NCBI RefSeq assembly: GCF_021462825.1
Contig: NZ_JAKEEB010000011.1
Span: forward strand, 62,001-126,000
Length of the DNA: 64,000 bases
Source: Streptomyces glomeratus
GTDB taxonomy: Bacteria; Actinomycetota; Actinomycetes; Streptomycetales; Streptomycetaceae
Direction: 5' to 3'
A program made the translations under genes and the position numbers. The notes below the pieces were generated by a model. It was not told where the DNA came from. It ran no database searches and saw only the letters and a list, made by a program, of their open reading frames with translations. How positions within the stretch are numbered: position 1 is the first letter of the stretch; each line of letters opens with the position of its first letter. Positions 33,727 to 41,413 of the stretch are shown here, in pieces.

Positions 33727-33755
33727 TGTGTCTCTCCTGTACGATTGCGTGAGAG

Positions 33756-33786
33756 CGGCCCCGGATACTTTCTCTATCCAGGGCCG
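33756..33786. terminator. Hairpin with T-rich flank
   Basis: CGGCCC and GGATA pair with TATCC and GGGCCG (33756-33767 against 33775-33786), 11 bp with one C-A mismatch; the plus-strand 3' flank TTCGTTGTTTCTTT is T-rich. It lies between the zinc-ribbon-like gene and the small HTH gene. Confidence 0.55.
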
Positions 33787-33799
33787 TTCGTTGTTTCTT

Positions 33800-34015
33800 T
33801 CAGAACCTCGTGAGCACGCCGTCCACGTACCCGAGAGGGATTATGTCGGTGTGCGGGTCCAGCCCGTGAGGGTCGTCGTGGCGGTAGTGGTACCGGCCTC
33901 GCTCGTCCACCAACAGGCCCAAGGGCTCAGCTCCGCACTGGCGACACTTCCAGAACTGGAACTCGGCCTGATCTGCCGAGGGGTTCACGTCGCTCGGGCG
34001 AATAACGGTTGCCAC
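33800..34015 (-). CDS. Small zinc-ribbon-like protein
   Basis: A 71-aa protein with one CxxC knuckle (WKCRQCGAEPLG, about residues 22-33), His/Asp-rich centre (YHYRHDDPHGLDPHTD) and no membrane segment. Only one Cys pair is present, so zinc binding would need the His residues or a dimer. No family is recognised. First gene of the small minus-strand run 34015-32374. Confidence 0.5.
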   Translation of the reverse strand: MATVIRPSDVNPSADQAEFQFWKCRQCGAEPLGLLVDERGRYHYRHDDPHGLDPHTDIIPLGYVDGVLTRF

Positions 34016-34624
34016 TGTCTTCCTCCCAGCATCCTTTGTTGCTGAGATTCTGCCACTTGTTGACCAGATAAGAAAAGCGCCCTCGTATAAGGCGCTTTGG
34101 TCTCTGCTGAGGCATCTCAGAGGGGTTCACTTACCCGTCCTCCGGTACTCCTCGCAACGGCGCGTCCAGTAGGCGCGGGTCGTTCGAGGAAGCTGGGGAC
34201 CGTCTCACAGATGCAACACGACGTGTGTGCGCCCTACGGCGGACTAGGCCGGGGGGGTAGCCCGAATCGGGTGGCCGGCGCGGCCCGAGCTTGGCTGGGC
34301 CCGCCGCACCCCATGGACGAACATGTGTATGGCGTGGTGCGGTTGAGGCGCTGCCCCGGGAGCCAGCTCAGGAGAGCTCGCAGCTCACCGGCGCATCTCG
34401 GCTGACGCCGACCGCTATTGACCGTGGTTGGCCGCTCCATGTGCACGGTTGTGGCACGCACCGAGCGACCAGGCGCTTAGAAGGCGCACTTCTGGTTCGC
34501 CCACAATGAGCCACTGACCTGGGCAGTTGTACGGCCTGGAGTAGCCTCGCATGCCGACTTCGACAGGCATTCGACTGGCTTTTTCGCGTGCGGCTAAGCC
34601 GGTGGCAGTGCACACTTCTTCGCC
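34016..34624. other. Gene-poor region with one terminator-like hairpin
   Basis: A 609-bp stretch. At 34074-34098 AAAGCGCC and GGCGCTTT form an 8-bp stem with a 9-nt loop, preceded by an unusually AT-rich segment. The rest has overlapping open frames on both strands with no recognisable protein. I see no RNA gene. Confidence 0.4.
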
Positions 34625-35167
34625 GTGGAGATCATCAAGGGCGAGCTTCGGCGTCTGCGGTCCGGCCTCGGAACTGATGACAGTCAGCAGAGGCCGTTTC
34701 TCGTGAGGGTCCGGTTCGCCGCCGAAGATCCGGCACGGGTCATCGCTGATGCCCGTGCTGTGCTGACGGCTGTGGTCGAGCGGACGTATGACTGGCCCGC
34801 CTTCGAGCGGTGGCCGGAGCTGCTGCCGGCGTGGTTCGTGCAGCGGTGCGCGCCGGAGCACACGGAGTCGGGGGCTGGCCTGCCATTCGACGCCCAGGCC
34901 TGGCTCCGGAAGTGGCAGGCGATGACGCCTGAGCAGAAGGCGGAGTTCAGTGAAGGACCTTGGACGCTGTCAGGCTGGCTCTACTACTTCGACCCAACCG
35001 ACGAGGGCATGGGCGACGACCGCAGCTGGTCGTGGTGGGAGGCGGGGTCAGACGAGCCGGGCAGCGGCTGGGTTGAGGTAGCCACCACCGGTTGGCCATT
35101 CGGCAGCGGTTCGCTGTCTTGGTTGATCGAGGCCAGCGGCGGCAGGGATCGCGCGTATGGCGCCTGA
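34625..35167 (+). CDS. Conserved hypothetical protein
   Basis: A 180-aa soluble protein from a GTG at 34625. It is Trp-rich in the second half (LPAWFVQRCAP, GPWTLSGWLYYFDP, RSWSWWEAGSDEPGSGWVEV) and ends TGWPFGSGSLSWLIEASGG. This layout occurs in Streptomyces proteins of unknown function, sometimes beside contact-dependent toxin/immunity genes; I cannot assign a role. Codon use is normal for the host. Confidence 0.55.
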   Translation: MEIIKGELRRLRSGLGTDDSQQRPFLVRVRFAAEDPARVIADARAVLTAVVERTYDWPAFERWPELLPAWFVQRCAPEHTESGAGLPFDAQAWLRKWQAMTPEQKAEFSEGPWTLSGWLYYFDPTDEGMGDDRSWSWWEAGSDEPGSGWVEVATTGWPFGSGSLSWLIEASGGRDRAYGA

Positions 35168-35492
35168 GCGTCGGGGACCCCGGTGGTAGTTGCTATGCAG
35201 CACTTGCGTCGACCACCGCTTTACAAGTTCGATCCCGACTCACGTCTGCCCGTCAGGATCCGACTCGGCAGGCGACGACTGGTCCAAGCGTGGTCGGCCC
35301 GATCCGCCGCTGTCCGGACCCGTCGATGTCAGCTGTGGATGTCAGAACGTTCTGATCCGTAGCTCTGGCGAGAGCGGTCAGCCTCGCTCATACCCACCGT
35401 TTCAATGGCCCCAGTGGGACGCTGCCGGACGAGGGCGGTTGCTGTGGTGCGGTCCTGCGCTGTTGTGCGTGCGTCCGGGATCGGTCTTGAGA
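35168..35492. other. Intergenic region carrying att-like motif copy a
   Basis: A 325-bp stretch without a recognised gene. It holds TTCTGATCCGTAGCTCT at 35350-35366, inside the palindrome TCAGAACGTTCTGA, plus a weakly conserved 100-bp right flank ending in GGTTGCTGT-like sequence. Confidence 0.5.
35350..35366 (-). repeat. tRNA-Arg(ACG)-derived att-like motif, copy a
   Basis: TTCTGATCCGTAGCTCT, whose complement contains CTACGGATCAGAA, the anticodon arm of tRNA-Arg(ACG). Identical 17-bp copies are at 37761 and 40388, all in the same orientation. Confidence 0.7.
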
Positions 35493-37265
35493 TCACACAC
35501 ACCTTTCAGGTCGTGATCCGGACACCGGTTCATGACCTGAGCCACGCGTATAGGCCGTCTGCCCCGCTGCGGCACCGACCGTCGGTCGTACCGGTGAGGT
35601 GTGGATGGCACTCAGCCTGTGTGGTTTGCAGGGCTTGCGGGACTGCGGCTTGATGGTCACTGTCACGGAAGGGCCGGTGGTGGTGTTACCGCCGGCGTCA
35701 GTGGCGGTGGGGGTGAAGGTGTGTTGCCCCGAGGAGATCGGTCTCTTCGAGGTGCAGGTCCAGTTTCCGGCAGCATCGACGACGGCCGTGCAGATCGTGA
35801 CGCCGTGCTCATCGGTGACGGAGATGGTGTCACCAGAGCTGCCTGTGCCGGTGAAAGTCACCGTGCAGCGCCGCCCTGTGTTCCCCATGACGTTGCGGTG
35901 CTTGCCGGGGCGCCCACCGCAGTCCTTGATCGTTGATCCGTCGGCCGGACTGGTGATCACGGGTCCTGTGGAGGAGCCGGTGGTGTTGAGCAGCACCGAC
36001 ACCGTACTCGAGCTGCTGTTTGCGCTGACGATGTCGGGCAGTCCGCCGTTGAAGTCGCCCACCGCCACCGCGACAGGGCTGCTGCCGGTCGTATAGTCGG
36101 TGTTGGCGCCGAACGTACCGTCACCATTGTTCAAGAGCACCGACACCGTACTCACGGAGTTCGCGGTTACCAGGTCTGGGGCTCCGTCACCGTCGAAGTC
36201 ACCCACCGCCACCGCGACTGGACCGCTGCCGGTCATATAGTCGGTCTTGGCGCCGAACGTGCCGTCACCATTGTTCAAGAGCACCGACACCGTACTCACG
36301 CCGAGGTTCGAGGTGACGATGTCCGGGAAGCTGTCACCGTTGAAGTCGCCTACCGCCACCGAGGTGGGGACGCTTCCGGTGGGGTAGTCGGTCTTGGCGG
36401 CGAACGTGCCGTCACCATTGTTCAAGAGCACCGACGCCGAATCCGCGTTGGTGTTTGCGGTGACGATGTCCGGGAAGCCATCACCGTTGAAATCACCCAC
36501 CGCCACCCCCTCAGGATTGGCACCGGTGGGGTAGTCGGTCTTGGCGGCGAACGTGCCGTCACCATTGTTCAAGAGCACCGACGCCGTACTTGCGGAGAAG
36601 TTCGCGGTGACGATGTCCGGGAAGCCGTCACCGTTGAAGTCACCCACCGCCACCGCGGCAGGGCTGGAGCCGGTGGGGTAGTCGGTCTTGGCGGCGAACG
36701 TGCCGCCACCATTGTTCAAGAGCACCGACGCCGTACTTGCGTTGGCGTTTGCGGTGACGATGTCCGGGAAGCCATCACCATTGAAGTCACCCACCGCCAC
36801 CCCGTCAGGGCCGGCGCCGGTGGGGTAGTCGGTCTTGGCGGCGAACGTGCCGTCACCATTGTTCAAGAGCACCGACACCGTACTCGCGGAGAAGTTCGCG
36901 GTGACGATGTCCGGGAAGCCATCACCATTGAAGTCACCCACCGCCACCCCGTCAGGGCCGACGCCGGTGGGGTAGTCGGTCTTGGCGGCGAACGTGCCGT
37001 CACCATTGTTCAAGAGCACCGACACCGTACTCGCGGAGAAGTTCGCGGTGACGATGTCCCGGAAGCCATCACCATTGAAGTCACCCACCGCCACCCCGTC
37101 AGGGCCGACGCCGGTGGGGTAGTCGACTTTCGGTGCGAAGGTCGCGGTTGCGGCCTCTGCGGTCCCGGCCCCCGGGAACAGCCCCAGAACCACCCCGGTC
37201 ATCACCACCGCCACGAGCAGGGCGAACCTGCCCCGCATCGCGCCGGTCATCTGCCCTGACGTCAT
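35493..37265 (-). CDS. Secreted FG-GAP/VCBS repeat protein
   Basis: A 590-aa extracellular protein. Signal peptide (RFALLVAVVMTGVVLGLFP then AEA, about residues 11-37) precedes eight repeats of about 49 aa. Each has VAVGDFNGDGFPDIVTAN, a calcium-binding DxDxDG-type loop, and SVLLNNGDGTF; these are FG-GAP blades that would form one beta-propeller. Residues about 420-520 are a bacterial Ig-like domain (GPVITSPADGSTIKDCGG, then GQHTFTPTATDAGGNTTTGP). The tail past residue 530 is low-complexity. It probably binds carbohydrates or other surfaces; no catalytic motif is seen. Start at 37265 chosen for GGAGAGACG upstream and the signal peptide; the frame is open to 37460. Confidence 0.8.
   Translation of the reverse strand: MTSGQMTGAMRGRFALLVAVVMTGVVLGLFPGAGTAEAATATFAPKVDYPTGVGPDGVAVGDFNGDGFRDIVTANFSASTVSVLLNNGDGTFAAKTDYPTGVGPDGVAVGDFNGDGFPDIVTANFSASTVSVLLNNGDGTFAAKTDYPTGAGPDGVAVGDFNGDGFPDIVTANANASTASVLLNNGGGTFAAKTDYPTGSSPAAVAVGDFNGDGFPDIVTANFSASTASVLLNNGDGTFAAKTDYPTGANPEGVAVGDFNGDGFPDIVTANTNADSASVLLNNGDGTFAAKTDYPTGSVPTSVAVGDFNGDSFPDIVTSNLGVSTVSVLLNNGDGTFGAKTDYMTGSGPVAVAVGDFDGDGAPDLVTANSVSTVSVLLNNGDGTFGANTDYTTGSSPVAVAVGDFNGGLPDIVSANSSSSTVSVLLNTTGSSTGPVITSPADGSTIKDCGGRPGKHRNVMGNTGRRCTVTFTGTGSSGDTISVTDEHGVTICTAVVDAAGNWTCTSKRPISSGQHTFTPTATDAGGNTTTGPSVTVTIKPQSRKPCKPHRLSAIHTSPVRPTVGAAAGQTAYTRGSGHEPVSGSRPERCV
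36121..37147. repeat. 147-bp tandem coding repeats of the FG-GAP gene
   Basis: The landmark TCACCATTGTTCAAGAGC recurs at 36121, 36265, 36412, 36559, 36706 (one base changed), 36853 and 37000: one 144-bp and five 147-bp steps. Central copies are nearly identical at DNA level, indicating recent unit duplication or gene conversion. Confidence 0.9.
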
Positions 37266-37571
37266 CGTCTCTCCGATCCTCGCAAGACCCCGAGAGGGCC
37301 GCTCGAGCGGTGCCACCCAGGCGGGCTGGACGACAAAGAGGCACACTGCCAACGGCACACGCCCAGCCACCACCCGACACCCACCACCAGAGCCGAGAAC
37401 ACCCGATGAGCCCACGGACTGGGCATGGTGACCCCTTCGCCCTGAAGCGAACCCGGGCAAGCACCTTGGGCCAGGGCACTTCTCATCTGTCGCGACCGTC
37501 CATGGGCGTTCGCGGGTGTCCGCCGCTGTCCGTGGGCGCTGTCACGCGATTGGACACTCAGGGATCCGCTC

Positions 37572-37736
37572 GTGCCGGCACTCACCGGTCTGCTCGTCGA
37601 TGCCGTGTGGGGGCTGGAGAGCAGCGGGGACGAGGAAGCCGATCCCGACTCCGCGGTGAAGATGACGGATGCGGTCGTTGACTCGTGCGACGGCCGGGCA
37701 GGGACGCTGGTGTACGCCCCCGTCCGGCGTCGTTGA
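37572..37736 (+). pseudogene. Truncated conserved actinobacterial protein fragment
   Basis: 54 codons from GTG read VPALTGLLVDAVWGLESSGD then EEADPDSAVKMTDAVVDS and stop at 37734-37736. The LTGLLVDAVW...DPDSAVK pattern looks like the middle of a small conserved Streptomyces protein whose C-terminus has been replaced where the att-like motif flank begins. Confidence 0.3.
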
Positions 37737-37760
37737 TGTCAGCCTTGGATGTCAGAAGCC

Positions 37761-37777
37761 TTCTGATCCGTAGCTCT
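37761..37777 (-). repeat. tRNA-Arg(ACG)-derived att-like motif, copy b
   Basis: Identical 17 bp to copies a and c; preceded by GTTGATGTCAGCCTTGGATG, matching the left flank of copy a, and followed by GATCGGTC and GGTTGCTGT blocks shared with copy c. Confidence 0.7.
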
Positions 37778-37937
37778 AGAGAGATCGGTCATTGGAGGTC
37801 ATGCAGGCGGCCGTGATGGCTATGCCGGACGATGTTGGACGCTGAGGTTGCTGTACTTCGCTGCTGTACCGCAATGGCCTCTCGCCCGCCTCGGGCTCAA
37901 CCGATGAGTTCTCATGGGCTGCCGGGTCAGTACGGGC

Positions 37938-38696
37938 ATGACTGCTGTGAATACGCCGCCGGTCGTCTCCCGCCGGGAGTGGCTGGCCGCCATCGACACC
38001 CTGCGCACCCGGGAGAAGACGCACACCCGGGAGGGCGACGCGATCGCCGCCGCGCGGCGGCGCCTGCCCATGACCGAGGTGGATCCGTCCACCCCGCTCG
38101 TCACGGGCACCGGGGCCGTTCCCCTGATCGACGTCTTCGAGGGCCGCACCCAGTTGTTCGTCTCATATCACATGTGGCACGACGGCCGCCGCGCCGCCGA
38201 CCAGTGTGAGGGCTGCACCTTCTTCACCGGCCAGGTCCGCGAACTGTCCTATCTGCATCAGCGTGACGTCACCTTCGCGGCCTTCTGCCAGGGCCCCTTC
38301 GACGAGTCCGACCGCTATCGCCGCTTCATGGGCTGGGACATGCCCTGGTACTCCGTGCCCGCCGAGTCGCATGAACGGCTCCTGGCCGGCCGCCATTTCG
38401 GGATGAAGGCGTGCTACCTCCGAGACGGGAACCGGGTCCACGAGACGTACTGGACCACGGGCCGCGGCGTCGAACCCATGGCCCCGTCCTACGGCATTCT
38501 CGACATGACCGTCCACGGGCGGCAGGAGACCTGGGAGGACTCCCCACCGGGCTGGCCTCAGCAGTACGGGACCCTCGGTCAGCAGTTCCGCAAGGACGGA
38601 CGGCCGACCGCGCAATGGGAACGGCTCGACGCAGGCCACGACGACGACCTCCACGGCGGACAGCACAGCACGGACCGCTCAGGCTGCTGCTCCTGA
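37938..38696 (+). CDS. DUF899 (thioredoxin-like) family protein
   Basis: A 252-aa protein of the DUF899 family, predicted thioredoxin-like fold. Markers: VSRREWLAAIDTLRTREKTH with REGDAIAAARRRLPMTEVD near the N-terminus; VPLIDVFEGRTQLFVSYHMW; and CEGCTFFTGQVRELSYLHQR with a CxxC pair as in the redox-active site. YGILDMTVHGRQETWEDSPP ends the fold. No biochemical role is established that I know of. ATG at 37938 is taken; a second start 24 nt upstream is in frame. It lies between att-like motifs b and c. Confidence 0.75.
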   Translation: MTAVNTPPVVSRREWLAAIDTLRTREKTHTREGDAIAAARRRLPMTEVDPSTPLVTGTGAVPLIDVFEGRTQLFVSYHMWHDGRRAADQCEGCTFFTGQVRELSYLHQRDVTFAAFCQGPFDESDRYRRFMGWDMPWYSVPAESHERLLAGRHFGMKACYLRDGNRVHETYWTTGRGVEPMAPSYGILDMTVHGRQETWEDSPPGWPQQYGTLGQQFRKDGRPTAQWERLDAGHDDDLHGGQHSTDRSGCCS

Positions 38697-39033
38697 ACCT
38701 CCTGAAGGGCGCCCAGTAGCCGAAGAAGTGAAGGCCCGGGTCTCTGACCTGCAGCCGGGTAATCGATCAACGCTGCGACCTGCGGCTTAGCTGTCGACGG
38801 TTGTCAGCGTTGGTTGTCGTTGAGCACCCCCGCACGGCCCCGATACGGCCCGAGCGGGGGTGTTGCGTGTGGCACCTCGATGCGAACTACGAGCGGGGCG
38901 GTAACTGAGGGCTGTTCGGCCGGTCATCCGCGTGCCTCCAGTCGGTGATGACTGGCTGCTGTCGCGTTGCTACCAGAGGGGCACAAGACACACCTGCCAA
39001 ACGGCGGGGAAACTCATGCCTAGAGCGCCTCTG
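38697..39033. other. Intergenic region with terminator and integrase-flank-like sequence
   Basis: A 337-bp stretch. GACGGTTGTCAGCGTTGGTT near 38798 resembles the left flank of att-like motifs a and b. A hairpin follows: CACCCCCGC (38825-38833) with GCGGGGGTG (38854-38862). No gene seen. Confidence 0.45.
38825..38862. terminator. Hairpin terminator downstream of the DUF899 gene
   Basis: A 9-bp perfect stem with a 20-nt loop that itself contains ACGGCC/GGCC pairing; lies between the DUF899 gene and the convergent 362-aa membrane protein gene. Confidence 0.6.
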
Positions 39034-40122
39034 CTAGCACGCAGAACCAACGGCAGCGTCGGAAACCCTGCGTGCCTCGGCGGCCAAGTCCTTACCCGTC
39101 TTTACGTAGCCGTCACCCTTGGACTTGATTGCGGACACCGTGTCTTTAGCGTTCGTCCGCAGCTTCGAGACCCCACCGACCCCCGTCGACAGGACTGGCG
39201 TGTATTCCGGCATGAGGCCCTGCGCCGTCTCGTACGCGTCCCACGCGTCCTTCAACGCCGTCGACTGGCTCTCGATGTCGGAGATCGTGTAGTCCAGCGT
39301 CCCCCGGTCCGACTCCAGCGTCCCCGCGTCCATCTCGACCGTCCCGGCATCCATCTCCACGGAGCCAGCGTCAATGCACGCGTCCTCGCCGGACAGATTC
39401 GCCGCGTTGTCCTTGACCGTCTTCAGGTCACTGCGCACTGTCGCGAGGTCGGTCTCAAAGGAGCTGTAGTCGACCGACACGCCCAGCGTCTGCTTCAGCG
39501 CGGTGTACGCCGAGTTCACCTTCGTCGCCGCAGCGTCGATCTTCCCCCTGGTCTCCGCGTCGGCAGCTGCCTGAGCCTCCTTTGCCTGCGCGTCCTGGAG
39601 ATCAGTGAGCGCATGCCGGGCCCGGCTCTGGAGATCGCCGACCTTGCTGTTGTAGTCGTCGACCGAGCCCGGCCGCAGCGTCAGCGTGTACATGGTGCCG
39701 GTGTCGTGCGGTACGTGAAGAATCATCTCGGTGTTCGTCAGCGTCCCCGACAGGGAGCCAACCGACCCCAGAGCCCCGTCAATCCGAATCGTCACCGCAG
39801 ACCCGTCGACCGTCCCCGTGAAGGCCGCGTGCTCCGCCTTCGTCGTTGTCCGGTCGCTGGACGGGATCGCTGTGACGTCGAACGACCCCGACAGACTCGA
39901 CCCCGTCCTCGTCAGCTCAACCATCGCCACGCCGTCATCGGCCGTGCCCACCCACAGGTGCGGTGTCTCGAAGGCATGAGTGAACGGAGCCGCCGACGAG
40001 TGCCCCTTATCGGACTGGCCGATGTAGACGGCTACCCCCACTGCCGTCGCCATCACTGCGGACACGGAGCCAATCAGCAGCCACGCCTTCCGCCTGCTCG
40101 GTGCAGGTGGTGGCGGGTACAT
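39034..40122 (-). CDS. Membrane-anchored coiled-coil protein, unknown function
   Basis: A 362-aa protein with a Pro-rich cytoplasmic start (MYPPPPAPSRRKAW), one transmembrane segment (AWLLIGSVSAVMATAVGVAV, about residues 11-30), a beta-rich extracytoplasmic domain (LWVGTADDGVAMVELTRTGS, SGSFDVTAIPSSDRT) and a long helical coiled-coil region (about residues 155-345) with an Asp/Glu-rich repeat GSVEMDAGTVEMDAGTLESD. No family recognised. ATG at 40122 has AGGG 10 nt upstream; a GTG 9 nt earlier is also possible. Similar single-pass proteins occur in Streptomyces ICEs. Confidence 0.6.
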   Translation of the reverse strand: MYPPPPAPSRRKAWLLIGSVSAVMATAVGVAVYIGQSDKGHSSAAPFTHAFETPHLWVGTADDGVAMVELTRTGSSLSGSFDVTAIPSSDRTTTKAEHAAFTGTVDGSAVTIRIDGALGSVGSLSGTLTNTEMILHVPHDTGTMYTLTLRPGSVDDYNSKVGDLQSRARHALTDLQDAQAKEAQAAADAETRGKIDAAATKVNSAYTALKQTLGVSVDYSSFETDLATVRSDLKTVKDNAANLSGEDACIDAGSVEMDAGTVEMDAGTLESDRGTLDYTISDIESQSTALKDAWDAYETAQGLMPEYTPVLSTGVGGVSKLRTNAKDTVSAIKSKGDGYVKTGKDLAAEARRVSDAAVGSAC

Positions 40123-40575
40123 CTGAACCACCCTGGATCCCTCCCCATTTTGGTTCAGATATTGAAACTCAGACGACCCGTCGGTGTCTCAGCATCTCGA
40201 CGACCGCGACACCGGCCCCTGACCAACGCCCAGTCGCGGGTTCGAGCCTGGTCGATGAACACAAACCTGATAGCTCTCTCGCGGCTCGTGGCCCCTTCGA
40301 CGCGGCGCCCGCCGGCTTGCAGCGTGCCCCGGAGTGGTCCGTGGCCTCTTACCCGTGCGCACTCGGCAGGATTCGAATCCTGGAACCTTCTGATCCGTAG
40401 CTCTATGTGGATCGGTCGGTGGTGGTCATACCGGTCGTGGCACGGCTCTTTGGAGGCATTACCGGGCGGGCCGGGTTGCTGTGGTTGCTGTGCTCCGCTG
40501 CTGTACCGCTACATGCTGACCAGGCCGGGGCGGGCATCTGGGCGCCCGCGCGCCGGCCCGGCGGTGGGGGACCGC
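40123..40575. other. Intergenic region with tRNA-Arg 3' remnant
   Basis: A 453-bp stretch. The minus strand of 40357-40404 is the 3' part of a tRNA-Arg(ACG), see that entry. To its right GATCGGTC, GGTTGCTGT and GCTGCTGTACCGC blocks match the flank of motif b. No protein gene recognised. Confidence 0.5.
40357..40404 (-). repeat. tRNA-Arg(ACG) 3' half remnant containing att-like motif copy c
   Basis: On the minus strand it reads from the anticodon arm (CTACGGATCAGAAGG) through a T arm (CCAGGATTCGAATCCTG, one extra base in the loop) to the acceptor end CCGAGTGC. The 5' half of a tRNA is missing. Tyrosine integrases recombine inside exactly this anticodon-to-3'-end segment, so this is probably an attachment-site remnant rather than a working tRNA. 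Motif c is 40388-40404. Confidence 0.65.
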
Positions 40576-41004
40576 CTACGCCACCCAGCAGTAGAGGCCG
40601 AACCCTTGATCATTCGCGACGCGGGCCAGTTCCGAAACCTCGGTCAGGATCTCGCGCGCGGGCTCGTCGTCCAGATCCTCTCCATCTTCGCTGCGCATGC
40701 GTTTCCAGCCCTTGGCGAGCTCGGCGATGCGAAGGTCGTCGACGCCTGCCAACTCGCGGAGGAGCCGCTCGGACACCACGAACACCTGGCAATCACCGTC
40801 CTCGGCGACACTGCGCGGCTCCCCGGCATCCAAAAGCGCATCGAAGCTTGTCCCGGTCGTCAGCTCTTCCCACTCCAGGACCGAGATCTCAACCAAGAAG
40901 TTGCCCAATGTCACCGTCTCGAACGTGCCCTCGGATCCACCCGCAAGGACGCTGGCCGCTGACGTCTCATCCGGCGCAACGAAGAATTCGATGATCCTGC
41001 TCAT
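40576..41004 (-). CDS. Hypothetical acidic protein
   Basis: A 142-aa soluble acidic protein (MSRIIEFFVAPDETSAASVL start; FETVTLGNFLVEISVLEWEE; ends GFGLYCWVA). This composition is seen in Streptomyces proteins of unknown function of about 140 aa. The ATG at 41004 is chosen because the upstream in-frame extension is translated from a tRNA-Ser fragment. It lies between tRNA-Arg and tRNA-Ser remnants. Confidence 0.55.
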   Translation of the reverse strand: MSRIIEFFVAPDETSAASVLAGGSEGTFETVTLGNFLVEISVLEWEELTTGTSFDALLDAGEPRSVAEDGDCQVFVVSERLLRELAGVDDLRIAELAKGWKRMRSEDGEDLDDEPAREILTEVSELARVANDQGFGLYCWVA

Positions 41005-41054
41005 CGCTGCATCATGGCTTAGCCCGTCGGTCTGGTGCAGTGTCCACCTCCTGA

Positions 41055-41116
41055 CTGATCTTGAAAACCGTCGTGGCAGCGATGCCACCGTGGGCTCAAA
41101 TCCCACCGCCTCCGCA
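41055..41116 (+). repeat. tRNA-Ser(TGA) 3' fragment
   Basis: From the anticodon loop CTTGAAAA the sequence runs through a serine-type variable arm (GTGGCAGCGATGCCAC), a T arm (GTGGGCTCAAATCCCAC) and acceptor strand CCGCCTCCG. The matching 5' acceptor GGAGGCG and D arm are absent upstream, and the anticodon stem is mispaired. It is therefore a 3' piece of tRNA-Ser(TGA), the usual form of an integrase att core. Confidence 0.7.
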
Positions 41117-41132
41117 GCGCAAGCAGCGAGAA

Positions 41133-41166
41133 CGGCCCCTGAGCAGGGAGACTCGGCCAGGGGCCG
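41133..41166. terminator. Hairpin after the tRNA-Ser fragment
   Basis: CGGCCCCTG (41133-41141) and CAGGGGCCG (41158-41166) form a perfect 9-bp stem with a 16-nt loop followed by CTCT, 17 bp beyond the tRNA end: the original tRNA terminator carried along. Confidence 0.65.
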
Positions 41167-41413
41167 CTCTCATGTCCGGCCACCGTCGCTGCCCGCTGTT
41201 CCCCGTGGTTTCCCGCTTCATCGGGCACGAGTGGGGCACGGCGCTTTGAGGTTCGGCCTCGTCCTTATCAGGTCGATCACGGGGTGCGACGACGTTGGCC
41301 AACTGGCGCTCCGCCTCGGTCGATCGTCCACTCAGGTTTGGCGCCGACCGCCGCTGTTCGCACTTGTTGGTGTCAGCGGCTGGTGTCAGGGCGGAGAGGC
41401 GCCCTTTGCACAC
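41167..41413. other. Gap downstream of the tRNA-Ser fragment
   Basis: Together with the tRNA fragment and hairpin this makes a 409-bp gene-free stretch (41005-41413). The plus strand at 41210-41247 encodes a short GHEWGTAL-like segment often seen at att sites in Streptomyces; no complete gene is visible. Confidence 0.35.

Larger units (their letters stand above)
37266..37937. other. Intergenic region with a truncated gene end and att-like motif copy b
   Basis: A 672-bp stretch. It holds the upstream region of the FG-GAP gene, a gene fragment at 37572-37736, and the att-like motif at 37761-37777 with a 100-bp conserved flank (GGTTGCTGTACTTCGCTGCT near 37847). No complete gene is recognised before 37938. 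Confidence 0.5.

Noticed and set aside
34097..34861. Several 70-150 codon frames on both strands in the gap before 34625
   Set aside because: No recognisable motif, overlapping each other, no ribosome sites; left as gene-poor.
36121..37147. Regularly spaced repeats that could suggest a CRISPR array or tandem satellite
   Set aside because: The 147-bp units are in one open frame, encode calcium-loop FG-GAP blades, and have no short direct repeat with unique spacers.
40357..40404. A functional tRNA-Arg gene
   Set aside because: No 5' half, D arm or acceptor partner nearby; T loop has an extra base. Kept as an att remnant only.
41055..41116. A functional tRNA-Ser gene
   Set aside because: The anticodon stem does not pair and no 5' acceptor strand GGAGGCG is present upstream.
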